From Coleofasciculaceae cyanobacterium (GTDB lineage Bacteria > Cyanobacteriota > Cyanobacteriia > Cyanobacteriales > Xenococcaceae): a DNA stretch of 64,000 bases. Every line of letters starts with the position of its first letter. The first letter of the stretch is position 1. The notes below the pieces were generated by a model. The model saw only the letters and a list, made by a program, of their open reading frames with translations, ran no database searches and was not told where the DNA came from. A program made the translations under genes and the position numbers. Of the stretch, positions 1 through 9,537 are shown in pieces. Where the stretch lies: the NCBI GenBank assembly GCA_036703275.1, contig DATNPK010000084.1, positions 1 through 64,000 of the forward strand, written 5' to 3'.

Positions 1-252
1 AATTTTAGGGTCATTCGTCTCAACGGAGAGTCTGACCATGTTCATTTGTTGATTGAATATCCGCCTAAGCTTTCTATTTCTCAGATAGTCAATTCTCTTA
101 AAGGCGTTTCTAGTCGTATGTTAAGAAAGGAATTTAAACTAACTCCCCACAAAGAACATTTGTGGAGTCCTAGCTATTTTTGTGTCAGTTGTGGAGGTGC
201 GCCAATTGCGAAGATTAAAGAGTCTATTGGCAATCAAGAATCGCACCTTTAG
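1..252 (+). CDS. tnpA: IS200/IS605-family transposase TnpA, 3' part
   Basis: C-terminal 83 codons of a Y1 HUH transposase; the reading frame is open to the window edge, so the start lies outside. The HUH motif is visible as SDHVHLL near the edge (codons 11-17), followed by LIEYPPK. The likely catalytic tyrosine is in the SYFCVSCGG stretch, a signature of IS200 TnpA. Proteins of this family cut single-stranded DNA at hairpin-bearing ends and insert without target duplication. The stop is at 250-252, directly before the element's right-end hairpin. No tnpB is seen on this side. The motifs present look intact, so the transposase may be functional if the missing part is. Confidence 0.88.
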   Translation, partial: NFRVIRLNGESDHVHLLIEYPPKLSISQIVNSLKGVSSRMLRKEFKLTPHKEHLWSPSYFCVSCGGAPIAKIKESIGNQESHL

Positions 253-283
253 GGTGGGGTTTTCGACCCATCTATTAAATTGA
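1..283 (+). mobile_element. IS200/IS605-family element, right end
   Basis: The transposase stop is followed by a short hairpin (GGGT 257-260, loop TTTCG, ACCC 266-269), as expected for the subterminal hairpin that TnpA recognises. Past about 271-283 the sequence reads on the minus strand as ModA coding sequence, so the element end lies there. The exact last base cannot be fixed without an empty-site comparison. The left end is outside the window. Confidence 0.7.
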
Positions 284-551
284 TAAAAAGATCGATCGGC
301 GCACCCTGTTCTATTTGATATTGTAAAGAGCCAGAAGAGCCAAAATTAAAAATGATTTTTGTTTGAGGATATTTTTGCTGGTAAAGAGTTTGAATATCTG
401 TCAGGGCATCCTGCATACTAGCAGCGGCGGATACAGTCAATTCTGTATTGTCTGAATGGCGATCGCTAACCTGAGCGCAACTACCAATTAAACCCACCAA
501 ACAGTAAACAAGTAAAAATTTCTCAATTTTGCCTCTTATTTCCCTTGGCAT
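249..551 (-). pseudogene. modA: modA, molybdate-binding lipoprotein, truncated by the IS element
   Basis: N-terminal part of a periplasmic molybdate-binding protein of an ABC transporter. The start at 551 gives a basic, hydrophobic signal with a lipobox-like LIGSC. The ModA signature LTVSAAASMQDALTDI then follows, then FNFGSSGSLQYQIEQGAP and PIDLFI. Homology stops at about residue 90, and the last residues (NLIDGSKTPP) are read through the insertion-element end. Normal ModA has about 250 residues, so the C-terminal lobe and part of the ligand pocket are lost. The rest of the gene, if it exists, lies beyond the element to the left of the window. No modB or modC is visible here. Confidence 0.8.
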
Positions 552-622
552 TAATAGCAGCAGTGCAATTTTAAAGAGTTGAAGATAATTAAAACTTGAA
601 GCGAGTTTACCTAAATACAGGC

Positions 623-716
623 GATTCGGAGATCACGCCTGTGCTAAGCATCCCTTATTGCTGCTGCCTTCCGGCTCTGACAAGGTTCGGGCGTTAATAC
701 TGCATGAGTCCGAATC
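623..716 (-). ncRNA. ffs: signal recognition particle RNA (small, 4.5S type)
   Basis: Read on the minus strand, the sequence carries the conserved SRP domain IV tetraloop region, with CCGGAAGGCAGCAGC and the upstream half GAACCTTGTCAGAGC. The RNA is closed by a perfect 8-bp terminal helix between 709-716 and 623-630 (GATTCGGA/TCCGAATC), which defines its approximate ends. It binds Ffh and acts in co-translational membrane targeting. Length of about 95 nt fits the small bacterial form without an Alu domain. It sits alone between the broken modA and uppS. Confidence 0.92.
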
Positions 717-806
717 ATTACCTAGCATAACATATTTATTGCCACTGCTAATTTTAAGTTGAAATTTGATGAGACACAAGCTATGAGCTTTTATTTCCTC
801 CCTAAA

Positions 807-1559
807 CTATTTAACCTTACCAAAACGGCGATCGCGCTGTTGATAGGTCGCTAAAGCTTTATGAAACTCAACCCGATCGAAGTCTGGCCATAAAGTAGCA
901 GTAACATAAATTTCAGCATAGGCCATTTGCCAAAGTAGAAAATTGCTGATTCGCATTTCGCCACTGGTACGAATTAAAAGATCGGGATGAGGAATTCCTT
1001 TGGTATAAAGATGTTGTTCAAATATCTCTTCGTTAATCTGAGCAGCTTTTAAGTACCCTTGTTCTACTTTAGTAGCGATCGCCTGACAAGCCTGAATAAT
1101 TTCATGTCTACCGCCATAGTTAGTCGCTACAGTAAATTGAATTCCTTGATTATTTTTAGTATCTTCCATCGAGCGATCGATTTCTTGGCGTAAAGAATTC
1201 GGTAGATCCAACAAATTACCGACAAAACGAATTTTTACGTTTTCTTGTTTCATCTCCTGTAATTCCCGTCGCAAAACTCGCTCAAACAAGGTCATCAGAA
1301 ACTGCACCTCGCCGTGTGGTCGCCCCCAATTTTCCGTTGAAAAAGCATAGGCAGTCAGAGCAGGAATGCCCCAGTCCTTACAGCAGCGTAGCAAATCCTT
1401 CAAAGCATCCACGCCCTTCTGATGACCAAGAATGCGAGGTTTACCCTGGTTTTTAGCCCAACGACCATTTCCATCCATAATTACTGCCACGTGTCTTGGT
1501 AGACGGCTTGTGCTTAAATCTGTGGGTAGTTGTTGCAAAGTGACTGGTTCTACACTCAT
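807..1559 (-). CDS. uppS: isoprenyl transferase (undecaprenyl diphosphate synthase family)
   Basis: Cis-prenyltransferase that condenses isopentenyl diphosphate onto farnesyl diphosphate to make the C55 carrier lipid for peptidoglycan and polysaccharide export. The catalytic motif [13 protein letters not shown] is at about residues 25-37, with Asp29 as the Mg/diphosphate-binding residue. [13 protein letters not shown] follows, and the C-terminal signature [20 protein letters not shown] is intact. Length of 250 aa is normal. It is the last gene of the minus-strand series lysA-cdaA-uppS, 150 bp after cdaA. Start ATG at 1559. Confidence 0.96.
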   Translation of the reverse strand: MSVEPVTLQQLPTDLSTSRLPRHVAVIMDGNGRWAKNQGKPRILGHQKGVDALKDLLRCCKDWGIPALTAYAFSTENWGRPHGEVQFLMTLFERVLRRELQEMKQENVKIRFVGNLLDLPNSLRQEIDRSMEDTKNNQGIQFTVATNYGGRHEIIQACQAIATKVEQGYLKAAQINEEIFEQHLYTKGIPHPDLLIRTSGEMRISNFLLWQMAYAEIYVTATLWPDFDRVEFHKALATYQQRDRRFGKVK

Positions 1560-1712
1560 CGTTAAAATAGGACTCGAAAATGCTGAATAATTATAAAAGA
1601 ATTTAATCCACTTTCTTATTGAGCATTCCTTTTAAGACCACGCTGTTGTGATCTAATGTGTTTCAGTTGAGGGGTAGTCTAGTTGTAATAACGGTTAAAT
1701 TCTTGAGAAGCT

Positions 1713-2633
1713 TTACGGCTTCTTTTTACGGGAATTTGACGGCAACAAACGTACAACGCGCTCTAGGAGTATTTTGCCTTGAAAACCAATTTTACGACTA
1801 AGACGTACCGCATCCCGATCGACTATTGGGGCAAATCTATCTTGTAACAGCTCCTTTAGTTTACTACTGGTTAGAGGTCTATTTAACGTTCCTCGTTCAG
1901 CTAATGAAATTGAACCAGTTTCTTCTGAGACAACAATACATAAACATTTTTCTACTCGTTCGGTAATTCCCATTGCTGCGCGGTGGCGAGTTCCCAATTG
2001 GCGAGAGGCTGTGCGCTCAGAAAGAGGCAGGATTGCTGCTGCTGCCAAGATTCTCGAACCGCTAATTACAACTGCACCATCGTGCAATAGGGTACTAGTT
2101 TGAAAAATAGTTTGCAAAAGTTCTTTGGAAACCTCCGCATTCAAAATGACTCCTGCCGATACAAAATTTTCTTCCTCCAAAAAACCAGTCGTTTCCATCA
2201 ACACTAATGCTCCAGTTCGATTTTGAGATAGCTCTTTGATAGCATCGACAATACGATCAATGACGCTATCTGGTTGAGTCGTAGGTCTACCAGAACCTTG
2301 AAACAGTTTCAGAACTTTTCCTTGCCCAATTTGTTCTAGCAAACGGCGAAATTGAGACTGAAAAATAACTGCCATTGCTACAGCAGAACCTAACACCAAT
2401 TTTTCCAATAAGAACTCGAGTAACTGTAGCTCTAACTGTCCACTGACTACAGTTGCCAGCATCAGGACGATAAATCCTCTTACCATCCACAAGCTACGGC
2501 GTTCACCCTCGCCAATAATTAACAGCAAAGCGTAGCTCAAGGCTAATACTAAGCCCAAATCGATGAGATTAATTAAATTTGGCAACCAGGAAAGAATCTG
2601 ATTTGAGTCAGGAACCAAACCCGACAATGACAT
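1713..2633 (-). CDS. cdaA: diadenylate cyclase CdaA, membrane-bound
   Basis: Makes cyclic di-AMP from two ATP. The N-terminal 100 residues hold about three hydrophobic segments (around 23-40, 52-66, 78-92), as in CdaA. The DAC domain follows: DGA motif in LLHDGAVVISG (about 185-187) and RHR motif in GTRHRAAMGITE (about 216-218), so both catalytic motifs are present. Length of 306 aa is typical. It lies between lysA and uppS in the same orientation. In cyanobacteria c-di-AMP is linked to osmotic balance and night survival; that role here is inferred from the family. Confidence 0.95.
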   Translation of the reverse strand: MSLSGLVPDSNQILSWLPNLINLIDLGLVLALSYALLLIIGEGERRSLWMVRGFIVLMLATVVSGQLELQLLEFLLEKLVLGSAVAMAVIFQSQFRRLLEQIGQGKVLKLFQGSGRPTTQPDSVIDRIVDAIKELSQNRTGALVLMETTGFLEEENFVSAGVILNAEVSKELLQTIFQTSTLLHDGAVVISGSRILAAAAILPLSERTASRQLGTRHRAAMGITERVEKCLCIVVSEETGSISLAERGTLNRPLTSSKLKELLQDRFAPIVDRDAVRLSRKIGFQGKILLERVVRLLPSNSRKKKP

Positions 2634-2758
2634 TATTTTAGTTACTTTGCTATGAATGGTTAGCGGGACACAAACCTGAGAATTTAAAGTGTTGAATTAG
2701 GTTCGAGTACTTAGAATCAGCAACTTTAAATAGTAGGCTGGCTTCTATACTAAATCTA

Positions 2759-4165
2759 CTATTGGTGTTTTACCAGTCTTTCGGGTAAGCGATCGCGTTC
2801 TATCAAATTATGATAGGTTTCACGTTCAATAATTAAGTTAGCTTCTCCTTCATAAACGACTAAAGCTGCTGGTCTACCAATTCGATTATAGTTGGATGCC
2901 ATACTATAGTTATAGGCCCCTGTGTCTAAAACTACCAAGACATCTCCAGGTTCTGTTTTAGGCAGTGCAGCATCTTTGATGACTACATCTCCCGATTCGC
3001 AGTGTTTACCTGCTACTGTAACTTCTTCAGTTGTGGGTTCAGCCATGCGATTGGCAATCACAGCACGATATACAGACTTGTAAGTAATGGGACGAGGGTT
3101 GTCCGACATTCCTCCATCTACCGCTACATAAGTATGAAAATTAGGAATTTCTTTGCTGCTGCCTACAGTATATGCCGTAACACAAGCCGAACCAATTAAG
3201 GATCTTCCTGGTTCAGCAATCAACTTAGGTAAAGGTAGACTTGCTTCGTTGCAGGCTTTTTCCACTGCTTGACTGACTGCTTTAACCCATTCGCAAATGC
3301 TTGGTGGATCGTCAGATTCAGTGTAGCGAATACCCAACCCTCCCCCAACATTAAGAGTTGTTACAGGTAAGCCATAACCCTGAGCTTTTTTCATCCAGTC
3401 AACTAATACAACCGCCAAGTCTTGATGGGGTTGTCGTTCAAAAATTTGTGAGCCGATATGAGCGTGTAAACCAATACAGCTTAAACTTTTTTGCTGAGAA
3501 AGGTAAACAAACACTTCATCCAACTGATTAGGATCGAAACCAAACTTACTGTCTAAATGTCCTGTACGAATATATTCGTGAGTATGGCATTCAATCCCAG
3601 GAGTAAGACGAATCATAATGGGTACTGGTTGTTCACTTTGAGTGGAAGCGATTTGTGCCAAAGTTTTTAACTCTAGCCAGTTGTCAACCATGATGGTACA
3701 ACCAGCTTCTACCGCCAACTCCAATTCAGCAACAGATTTATTGTTACCGTGGAAATAAATTTTGTTTTGGCTAACCCCAGCTTGTAGAGTCGTGTATAGT
3801 TCTCCTCCAGATACTACGTCAAATCCCAATCCTTCACTATCAATAATTCGGCATACAGCCAGACAACTCCAGGCTTTAGAAGCGTAAATCACCTGAGATT
3901 CTCCACCATAGTAAGTGGCAAAACTATCACGATACTGGCTGCAAGCTGTTCTAAGTGTAAATTCATCTAATACGTATAGAGGAGAACCATACTGATTGAC
4001 TAACTGTTGCAGTTCACAGCCTCCAATTTCTAAATGATTGTGGCGATTGACTTTGGCAGTCAAGGGCATTAACTCTTGATTGGGGGAAGGAGGAATTTCT
4101 AAACTGGTAATTTGTGGAACATAACGATGTCCAGTATTGGGTAAACTGCGATCGGTCGAAAGCAT
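2759..4165 (-). CDS. lysA: diaminopimelate decarboxylase
   Basis: PLP-dependent fold-III decarboxylase converting meso-diaminopimelate to lysine. The PLP lysine is in VIYASKAWS (Lys97). GLHAHIGSQ, the glycine-rich NVGGGLGI, AEPGRSLIG and the dimer-interface cysteine in HCESGDVV are all present. At 468 aa it is a little longer than the E. coli type because of an N-terminal extension of about 40 residues. It is the first gene of the minus-strand set lysA, cdaA, uppS and divergent from rimI, so the 4166-4317 gap probably holds both promoters. Confidence 0.96.
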   Translation of the reverse strand: MLSTDRSLPNTGHRYVPQITSLEIPPSPNQELMPLTAKVNRHNHLEIGGCELQQLVNQYGSPLYVLDEFTLRTACSQYRDSFATYYGGESQVIYASKAWSCLAVCRIIDSEGLGFDVVSGGELYTTLQAGVSQNKIYFHGNNKSVAELELAVEAGCTIMVDNWLELKTLAQIASTQSEQPVPIMIRLTPGIECHTHEYIRTGHLDSKFGFDPNQLDEVFVYLSQQKSLSCIGLHAHIGSQIFERQPHQDLAVVLVDWMKKAQGYGLPVTTLNVGGGLGIRYTESDDPPSICEWVKAVSQAVEKACNEASLPLPKLIAEPGRSLIGSACVTAYTVGSSKEIPNFHTYVAVDGGMSDNPRPITYKSVYRAVIANRMAEPTTEEVTVAGKHCESGDVVIKDAALPKTEPGDVLVVLDTGAYNYSMASNYNRIGRPAALVVYEGEANLIIERETYHNLIERDRLPERLVKHQ

Positions 4166-4317
4166 AATTCTCTAATAAGTTGTTGGGAGTAAAATCTGTA
4201 ATAATCAACTATTTTCTAGTTTACAGTCGTCTACTGTCAAAAAGTAGCTAAGTTAGATCGTGTCTAAAAATATAAATTGTTAATATTTTCTTGGAACAAC
4301 TAGAGATTAGGGAAAGA

Positions 4318-4872
4318 GTGAAAATTTTAAAAATTAAATTATTAACTGCACCCCAAGTATCTGAAATCGTAGCTTTGGATCGAATTTGTATAGGTGGTTT
4401 ATGGACAGCAGAAGCATATTTAAGAGAAATTGATAGTCCCAGAAGTACTCTGCTGGCTTTATATTATGCGGATGACAATGCTTCACAATCCCAATACGAG
4501 ATGATCGGCATGGGTTGTCTGTGGGCAATTGTCGAAGAGGCTCACATTACATTACTGGGGATTCATCCTAATCATCGCCGACAAGGATTAGGAGAACTGC
4601 TATTATTAACTTTGTTTGAAGATGCGATCGCTCGCCAGCTAGAATGGGCAACCTTAGAAGTAAACGTCAATAATTTGGCAGGGATCGGTCTATATAAAAA
4701 ATTTGGCTTTCAAGTTGCAGGCATTAGAAAAGGATACTACCAGCCAGCCGGAGAAGATGCTTCAATTCTATGGTTGAAAGGCCTACAGCAGCCAGAGTTC
4801 AAATCTAATTTGTCTCAGTGGCAGCATAAATTGCGCGCTCGCCTAAGTAAAAATCACTACTATTTGCACTAA
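4318..4872 (+). CDS. rimI: ribosomal protein S18 alanine N-acetyltransferase (RimI-type GNAT)
   Basis: GNAT-fold acetyltransferase of about 184 aa. The acetyl-CoA pyrophosphate loop is seen as HPNHRRQGLGELLL, followed by LEVNVNNLAGIGLYKKFGF and the typical ending GYYQPAGEDASILW. The start chosen is the GTG at 4318, which has an AGGGA Shine-Dalgarno-like stretch just upstream; an in-frame TTG at 4291 would add 9 residues. By family it acetylates the N-terminal alanine of ribosomal protein bS18, but the exact substrate cannot be read from sequence. It lies 116 bp upstream of clpC on the same strand. Confidence 0.85.
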   Translation: MKILKIKLLTAPQVSEIVALDRICIGGLWTAEAYLREIDSPRSTLLALYYADDNASQSQYEMIGMGCLWAIVEEAHITLLGIHPNHRRQGLGELLLLTLFEDAIARQLEWATLEVNVNNLAGIGLYKKFGFQVAGIRKGYYQPAGEDASILWLKGLQQPEFKSNLSQWQHKLRARLSKNHYYLH

Positions 4873-4988
4873 ATTAAAATTTGTTAATTTCAATACCGTA
4901 TTTCCCTCACATTTCGGCAGGATCAGGAAACTAAAAGGCTGTGCTAAAATCACCATAACAAGGGCAAAGCAGGTGGATGGAATAAGAC

Positions 4989-7460
4989 ATGTTTGAACGC
5001 TTCACAGAAAAGGCAATAAAAGTGATTATGTTAGCCCAGGAGGAAGCACGCCGTCTGGGTCACAATTTCGTAGGGACTGAACAAATACTCTTAGGTTTAA
5101 TCGGAGAGGGTACTGGAGTCGCAGCTAAAGTTCTCAAATCAATGGGAGTTAATCTAAAAGATGCTCGGATTGAAGTTGAGAAAATTATCGGGCGCGGTTC
5201 TGGTTTTGTCGCAGTAGAAATCCCCTTTACTCCAAGAGCTAAAAGAGTTTTGGAATTATCTTTAGAAGAAGCACGTCAGTTAGGGCATAACTATATTGGC
5301 ACTGAACATTTACTTTTAGGGTTAATTAGAGAAGGTGAGGGAGTTGCTGCCAGAGTCCTCGAAAACCTGGGCGTAGACTTGTCCAAAGTCCGCACCCAAG
5401 TAATTAGAATGTTGGGAGAAACTGCTGAAGTGGCTGCTGGTTCTGGCGGTACTCAAGGCAGAAATAAAACTCCTACTCTAGATGAATTTGGCTCAAATCT
5501 TACCCAAATGGCAGGGGAAGGAAAACTTGACCCTGTAGTTGGTAGACAGAAAGAAATTGAGCGGGTAATTCAAATTCTCGGTCGCCGTACTAAAAACAAC
5601 CCCGTTCTGATTGGTGAACCTGGAGTTGGTAAAACCGCGATCGCCGAAGGATTGGCACAACGGATTGCTAATAGAGATATTCCCGATATTTTAGAAGATA
5701 AACGAGTCGTTACTCTAGATATTGGCTTATTAGTAGCTGGTACTAAATACCGTGGTGAATTTGAGGAACGTCTCAAAAAAATCATGGATGAAATTCGTCA
5801 GGCTGGCAATGTAATTCTCGTAATTGACGAGGTACATACCTTAATTGGTGCTGGTGCAGCCGAAGGCGCGATTGATGCCGCCAATATCCTTAAGCCAGCT
5901 TTGGCCAGAGGAGAATTACAGTGTATTGGTGCAACTACCCTCGACGAATATCGTAAGCACATCGAACGAGATGCAGCCTTAGAACGTCGTTTCCAACCCG
6001 TTCAGGTAGGCGAACCAACGGTAGATGAAACCATTGAAATTCTCTACGGTTTACGCGAGCGTTACGAACAACACCATAAATTAAAAATATTAGACGAAGC
6101 ATTAGAAGCAGCAGCCAAGCTGTCAGATCGTTATATTAGCGATCGCTATTTACCCGATAAGGCGATCGACTTGATCGATGAAGCTGGTTCTCGCGTCCGT
6201 TTGATTAATTCTCAGCTTCCTCCAGCAGCTAAAGAGCTAGATAAGGAACTGCGGGAAATTCTCAAGCAAAAAGACGATGCGGTTAGATCGCAAGACTTCG
6301 ACCAAGCTGGAGAACTGCGCGATCGTGAAATGGAAATCAAGGAGCAAATCCGCAATATTGCTTCCACTAAGAAAAACGAAGCAGAAGGCGGAGAAGAGTC
6401 TCCTTTCGTAGACGAAGAGGAAATCGCTCACATTGTTGCTTCTTGGACTGGTGTACCAGTTAACAAGATTACCGAATCTGAATCTGAAAAACTGATGCAC
6501 ATGGAGGATACCCTTCATCAGCGCATTATCGGACAAGAAGATGCAGTCAAAGCCACTTCGCGCGCCATCAGAAGGGCTAGAGTGGGTCTAAAGAACCCTA
6601 ACCGTCCGATCGCTAGCTTTATCTTCTCTGGACCTACTGGGGTAGGTAAAACCGAACTTACCAAAGCACTAGCAACCTACTTCTTTGGTTCGGAAGACGC
6701 GATGATTCGTCTCGATATGTCCGAATACATGGAACGCCATACGGTTTCTAAACTGATTGGTTCTCCTCCAGGATATGTCGGCTATAACGAAGGTGGACAG
6801 CTAACCGAAGCGGTTCGTCGTCGCCCCTATACAGTGGTGCTATTTGATGAGATCGAAAAAGCACACCCCGATATCTTCAATATGCTGTTGCAGATCTTAG
6901 AAGATGGTCGCTTGACTGATGCCAAAGGTAGAACAGTAGACTTTAAAAACACTCTACTGATCTTGACTTCCAACATCGGTTCTAAAGTAATCGAGAAAGG
7001 TGGTGGCGGTCTTGGTTTCGAGTTTGCTGAGGACCAAGCAGAAGCTAAATACAACCGTATCCGTTCTTTGGTCAACGAAGAGTTAAAAAGCTACTTCCGT
7101 CCAGAGTTCCTCAACCGTCTCGATGAAATTATTGTCTTCCGTCAGCTAAACAAAGACGAAGTAAAAGAAATCAGCGAACTCTTACTCAAAGAAGTGTTCC
7201 AACGCTTAACCGAGAAAGACATTACCCTAGAAGTTACCGACAAATTCAAAGAGCGTTTGGTAGACGAGGGCTACAACCCCGCCTACGGTGCGCGTCCTCT
7301 ACGTCGAGCAATTATGCGCCTTTTAGAAGATGTCCTAGCTGAAGAAATTCTTTCTGGTCGTCTAGGCGAAGGAGATACCGCAACAGTAGATATCGACGAA
7401 GAAAACAAAGTCGCGATCGTACCTCAAAAAGAGAAGGTAGAATTACTTCCCTCTTCGTAA
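4989..7460 (+). CDS. clpC: ATP-dependent Clp protease ATP-binding subunit ClpC
   Basis: Hsp100 AAA+ unfoldase that feeds substrates to the ClpP/R protease. Two Clp-N repeats span about residues 1-145. The first AAA+ domain has Walker [10 protein letters not shown] (about 209-217) and Walker [15 protein letters not shown]-type middle domain follows (around 425-460, with the [13 protein letters not shown] motif). The second AAA+ domain has GPTGVGKTE and [13 protein letters not shown]. The C-terminal D2-small domain contains [13 protein letters not shown]. Length of 823 aa is the standard cyanobacterial size. Start ATG at 4989 is preceded by a GGTGGA stretch. A rho-independent terminator follows at 7491-7520. 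Confidence 0.98.
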   Translation: MFERFTEKAIKVIMLAQEEARRLGHNFVGTEQILLGLIGEGTGVAAKVLKSMGVNLKDARIEVEKIIGRGSGFVAVEIPFTPRAKRVLELSLEEARQLGHNYIGTEHLLLGLIREGEGVAARVLENLGVDLSKVRTQVIRMLGETAEVAAGSGGTQGRNKTPTLDEFGSNLTQMAGEGKLDPVVGRQKEIERVIQILGRRTKNNPVLIGEPGVGKTAIAEGLAQRIANRDIPDILEDKRVVTLDIGLLVAGTKYRGEFEERLKKIMDEIRQAGNVILVIDEVHTLIGAGAAEGAIDAANILKPALARGELQCIGATTLDEYRKHIERDAALERRFQPVQVGEPTVDETIEILYGLRERYEQHHKLKILDEALEAAAKLSDRYISDRYLPDKAIDLIDEAGSRVRLINSQLPPAAKELDKELREILKQKDDAVRSQDFDQAGELRDREMEIKEQIRNIASTKKNEAEGGEESPFVDEEEIAHIVASWTGVPVNKITESESEKLMHMEDTLHQRIIGQEDAVKATSRAIRRARVGLKNPNRPIASFIFSGPTGVGKTELTKALATYFFGSEDAMIRLDMSEYMERHTVSKLIGSPPGYVGYNEGGQLTEAVRRRPYTVVLFDEIEKAHPDIFNMLLQILEDGRLTDAKGRTVDFKNTLLILTSNIGSKVIEKGGGGLGFEFAEDQAEAKYNRIRSLVNEELKSYFRPEFLNRLDEIIVFRQLNKDEVKEISELLLKEVFQRLTEKDITLEVTDKFKERLVDEGYNPAYGARPLRRAIMRLLEDVLAEEILSGRLGEGDTATVDIDEENKVAIVPQKEKVELLPSS

Positions 7461-7490
7461 TCGCTCAATAGCAATTGAATAATTAATTTA

Positions 7491-7520
7491 GGTGGAGATG
7501 TCAAAGTCTCTGCCTTTTTT
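7491..7520 (+). terminator. rho-independent terminator of clpC
   Basis: Stem GGTGGAGA / TCTCTGCC with two G-U pairs and an 8-nt loop is followed directly by TTTTTT. It starts 30 bp after the clpC stop and points the same way. Confidence 0.8.
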
Positions 7521-7624
7521 ATGGCAAATCATGTTTGGGTTAATCGATCGTGTCTTGTCTCAGTGGCGATCGCACTTGGGCTAACTAATACTATAGTCAT
7601 TCCAAATAACAACCAAACGATCTC

Positions 7625-7800
7625 TTAAAAAAGTAGCAAGTAGCCTTAAAGGACTCTATCACGGACGACACGTAGTTAGTCTATTACGGATTCCGTGCAT
7701 GATTAGCCCGTGCATGATTAGCTCCTTACGTCCTAAAGGACTAGCCCTAAAGAATTAGCTTCGCGTCCTTCGCGTCGCAGTAGCACGTAGCAAGTGAAAA
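7625..7800. repeat. intergenic palindromic repeat cluster (TCCTTTAGG / GTGCATGAT family), copy 1
   Basis: The 485-bp gap between clpC and the DUF1800 gene has no convincing gene. It holds the words CCTAAAGGA, TTCGCGTC and CGTGCATGATT in mixed orientations. Two perfect tandem 15-mers CCGTGCATGATTAGC occupy 693-707 and 708-722 of the 7-kb block (7693-7707 and 7708-7722). The same words return near 14.0, 28.7 and 47.2 kb, always between genes. Function is unknown. Confidence 0.7.
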
Positions 7801-7945
7801 TAATTTACTCCTGACTTCTGACTTACCTAATTTTTAACGTTGAGATTAACCGTGCGATCGCTGTCTTCTTGATTTTCTTTTTACCAACAGTCTCTAAAAT
7901 TTTATTTAAGTAAGGCTATAATGCTGAACAAAAAAGTCGCGAATT

Positions 7946-9433
7946 ATGAGACAGAAATTACAGCATTGGTCAATTATTATACTTTTGAGCCTGAGATTAT
8001 GGACTGGTTTGATTGAACCAGCTCAAGCTAGCAATGGACTATCTCCCCCTAGCCAAAAACATATTTTGGAAAGATTGAGCTTCGGCGTAACTTCAGCACA
8101 AACAAGACTAGTAAACGAAATCGGCATAGAAGCTTATATTCAGTCTCAACTTTCTCCTCAACTTGTTCCAGAATCTGCCATAGTCAATGATTATTTAGCA
8201 AAATTGAGTTCAATTCATCAAAAGCCAATTGAACTACAAAAGCAAGACATTGCTATTCGCAAAAAACTACGTAACTCTAAACTATCTATCAAGCAAAAGA
8301 AAAAAATACGTCGAGAAATCGGAAGCTTAAACGCTCAAGCCAGAGATGAAGCCATGGATGCTCATTTAGTTAGGGCAATTTATTCCGATCGCCAGCTACA
8401 GGAGGTAATGGTAGATTTTTGGTTTAATCACTTTAATGTTTATGCAGAGAAAGGTTCAGTAGAGCTGTGGTTAAGCGATTACGAAAATAAAATTCGGACT
8501 CATGCCTTAGGTAACTTCCGTGACTTATTGATCGCGACAGCGAAACATCCAGCAATGCTAATCTACTTGGATAACCGCAAAAATACTGACCCAAACAGTC
8601 CTGGAGGAGAAAAAAACCAGTTGGGTCTCAACGAAAATTATGCTCGCGAGCTAATGGAATTACACACTTTAGGGGTAAACGCTGGTTACACTCAAGATGA
8701 TGTCATTGCCTTAGCTAGGATATTTACAGGTTGGGGTATGGATACTCGTGGCAAAAAAGGAGATGGTCAAGGCTTCTTCTACTATGAAAATCGTCACGAT
8801 CGAGAAGACAAGATGTTTCTTGGGCAGAAAATCTCAGCTAACGGCATGAAAGAAGGTGAACAAGCTATTGATATTTTGGTAAGACATCCTGCAACCGCCC
8901 ATTTCATTAGCTATAAACTAGCGCAATATTTCGTAGCAGATCGACCACCCGAGAGTTTGGTAGACAAGCTGTCGCAAGAGTTTAGGGAAACTAATGGAAA
9001 CATTAAGCTAGTCTTAGATGCTTTGATTCATAGTGAAGAGTTTAATAGTCCTGAGTATTATAAGCAAAAGTTTAAAACCCCTTATCAATATGTAATTTCT
9101 TTAGTTCGCATGGGAGAAATTGAACAGCCTAATCTCAAAAGGGTTCGGGGAATGTTAGAGCAGTTATCGATGCCTTTATATATGTGTCTTGCGCCTACTG
9201 GCTATCGAAATACTCAAGAAGCTTGGCTAAATCCCCAAGCAATGTTACAAAGAACAGGTTTAGCAACCGCGATCGCTAATGGAACTTTAAACCGTAGCTA
9301 TTCGATCGAACAAAAACAATTAACCAGGAACTTTGGTAAGCTTTCTAGCAACACTAAACAGGTAGTTACGAAAAGTCCTCGTAAGCTTCGTTCGGCTCTA
9401 ATTATGGGTAGTCCAGAGTCGATGTATCGATAA
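7946..9433 (+). CDS. DUF1800 family exported protein
   Basis: A 495-aa protein of the DUF1800 family, recognised by LSFGVTSAQ near the N terminus, VDFWFNHFNVYAEKG, the block NENYARELMELHTLGV with GYTQDDVIALARIFTGWG, and the NPQAMLQRTGLA ending. An N-terminal signal (basic RQKLQHW, hydrophobic stretch, then AQAS at about 28) suggests export. Members almost always sit next to a DUF1501 gene, as here (9538). The biochemical function of the pair is not known. A lysine-rich segment at about 105-130 looks like a helical insertion. Confidence 0.88.
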   Translation: MRQKLQHWSIIILLSLRLWTGLIEPAQASNGLSPPSQKHILERLSFGVTSAQTRLVNEIGIEAYIQSQLSPQLVPESAIVNDYLAKLSSIHQKPIELQKQDIAIRKKLRNSKLSIKQKKKIRREIGSLNAQARDEAMDAHLVRAIYSDRQLQEVMVDFWFNHFNVYAEKGSVELWLSDYENKIRTHALGNFRDLLIATAKHPAMLIYLDNRKNTDPNSPGGEKNQLGLNENYARELMELHTLGVNAGYTQDDVIALARIFTGWGMDTRGKKGDGQGFFYYENRHDREDKMFLGQKISANGMKEGEQAIDILVRHPATAHFISYKLAQYFVADRPPESLVDKLSQEFRETNGNIKLVLDALIHSEEFNSPEYYKQKFKTPYQYVISLVRMGEIEQPNLKRVRGMLEQLSMPLYMCLAPTGYRNTQEAWLNPQAMLQRTGLATAIANGTLNRSYSIEQKQLTRNFGKLSSNTKQVVTKSPRKLRSALIMGSPESMYR

Positions 9434-9537
9434 ACTGTTGAGGGTTAGTTAGCTTCGTTGAGATTAATTCTTTTTAGCTATTAGCTATCAGTTATTTACT
9501 TCAAGATTGAATTTGTTATTATTCGGGTTCGATAAAT

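Noticed and set aside
7693-7722. Two tandem 15-mers resembling the start of a CRISPR array
   Set aside because: There is no spacer between them, and the same word occurs in palindromic clusters elsewhere, so it belongs to the intergenic repeat family.
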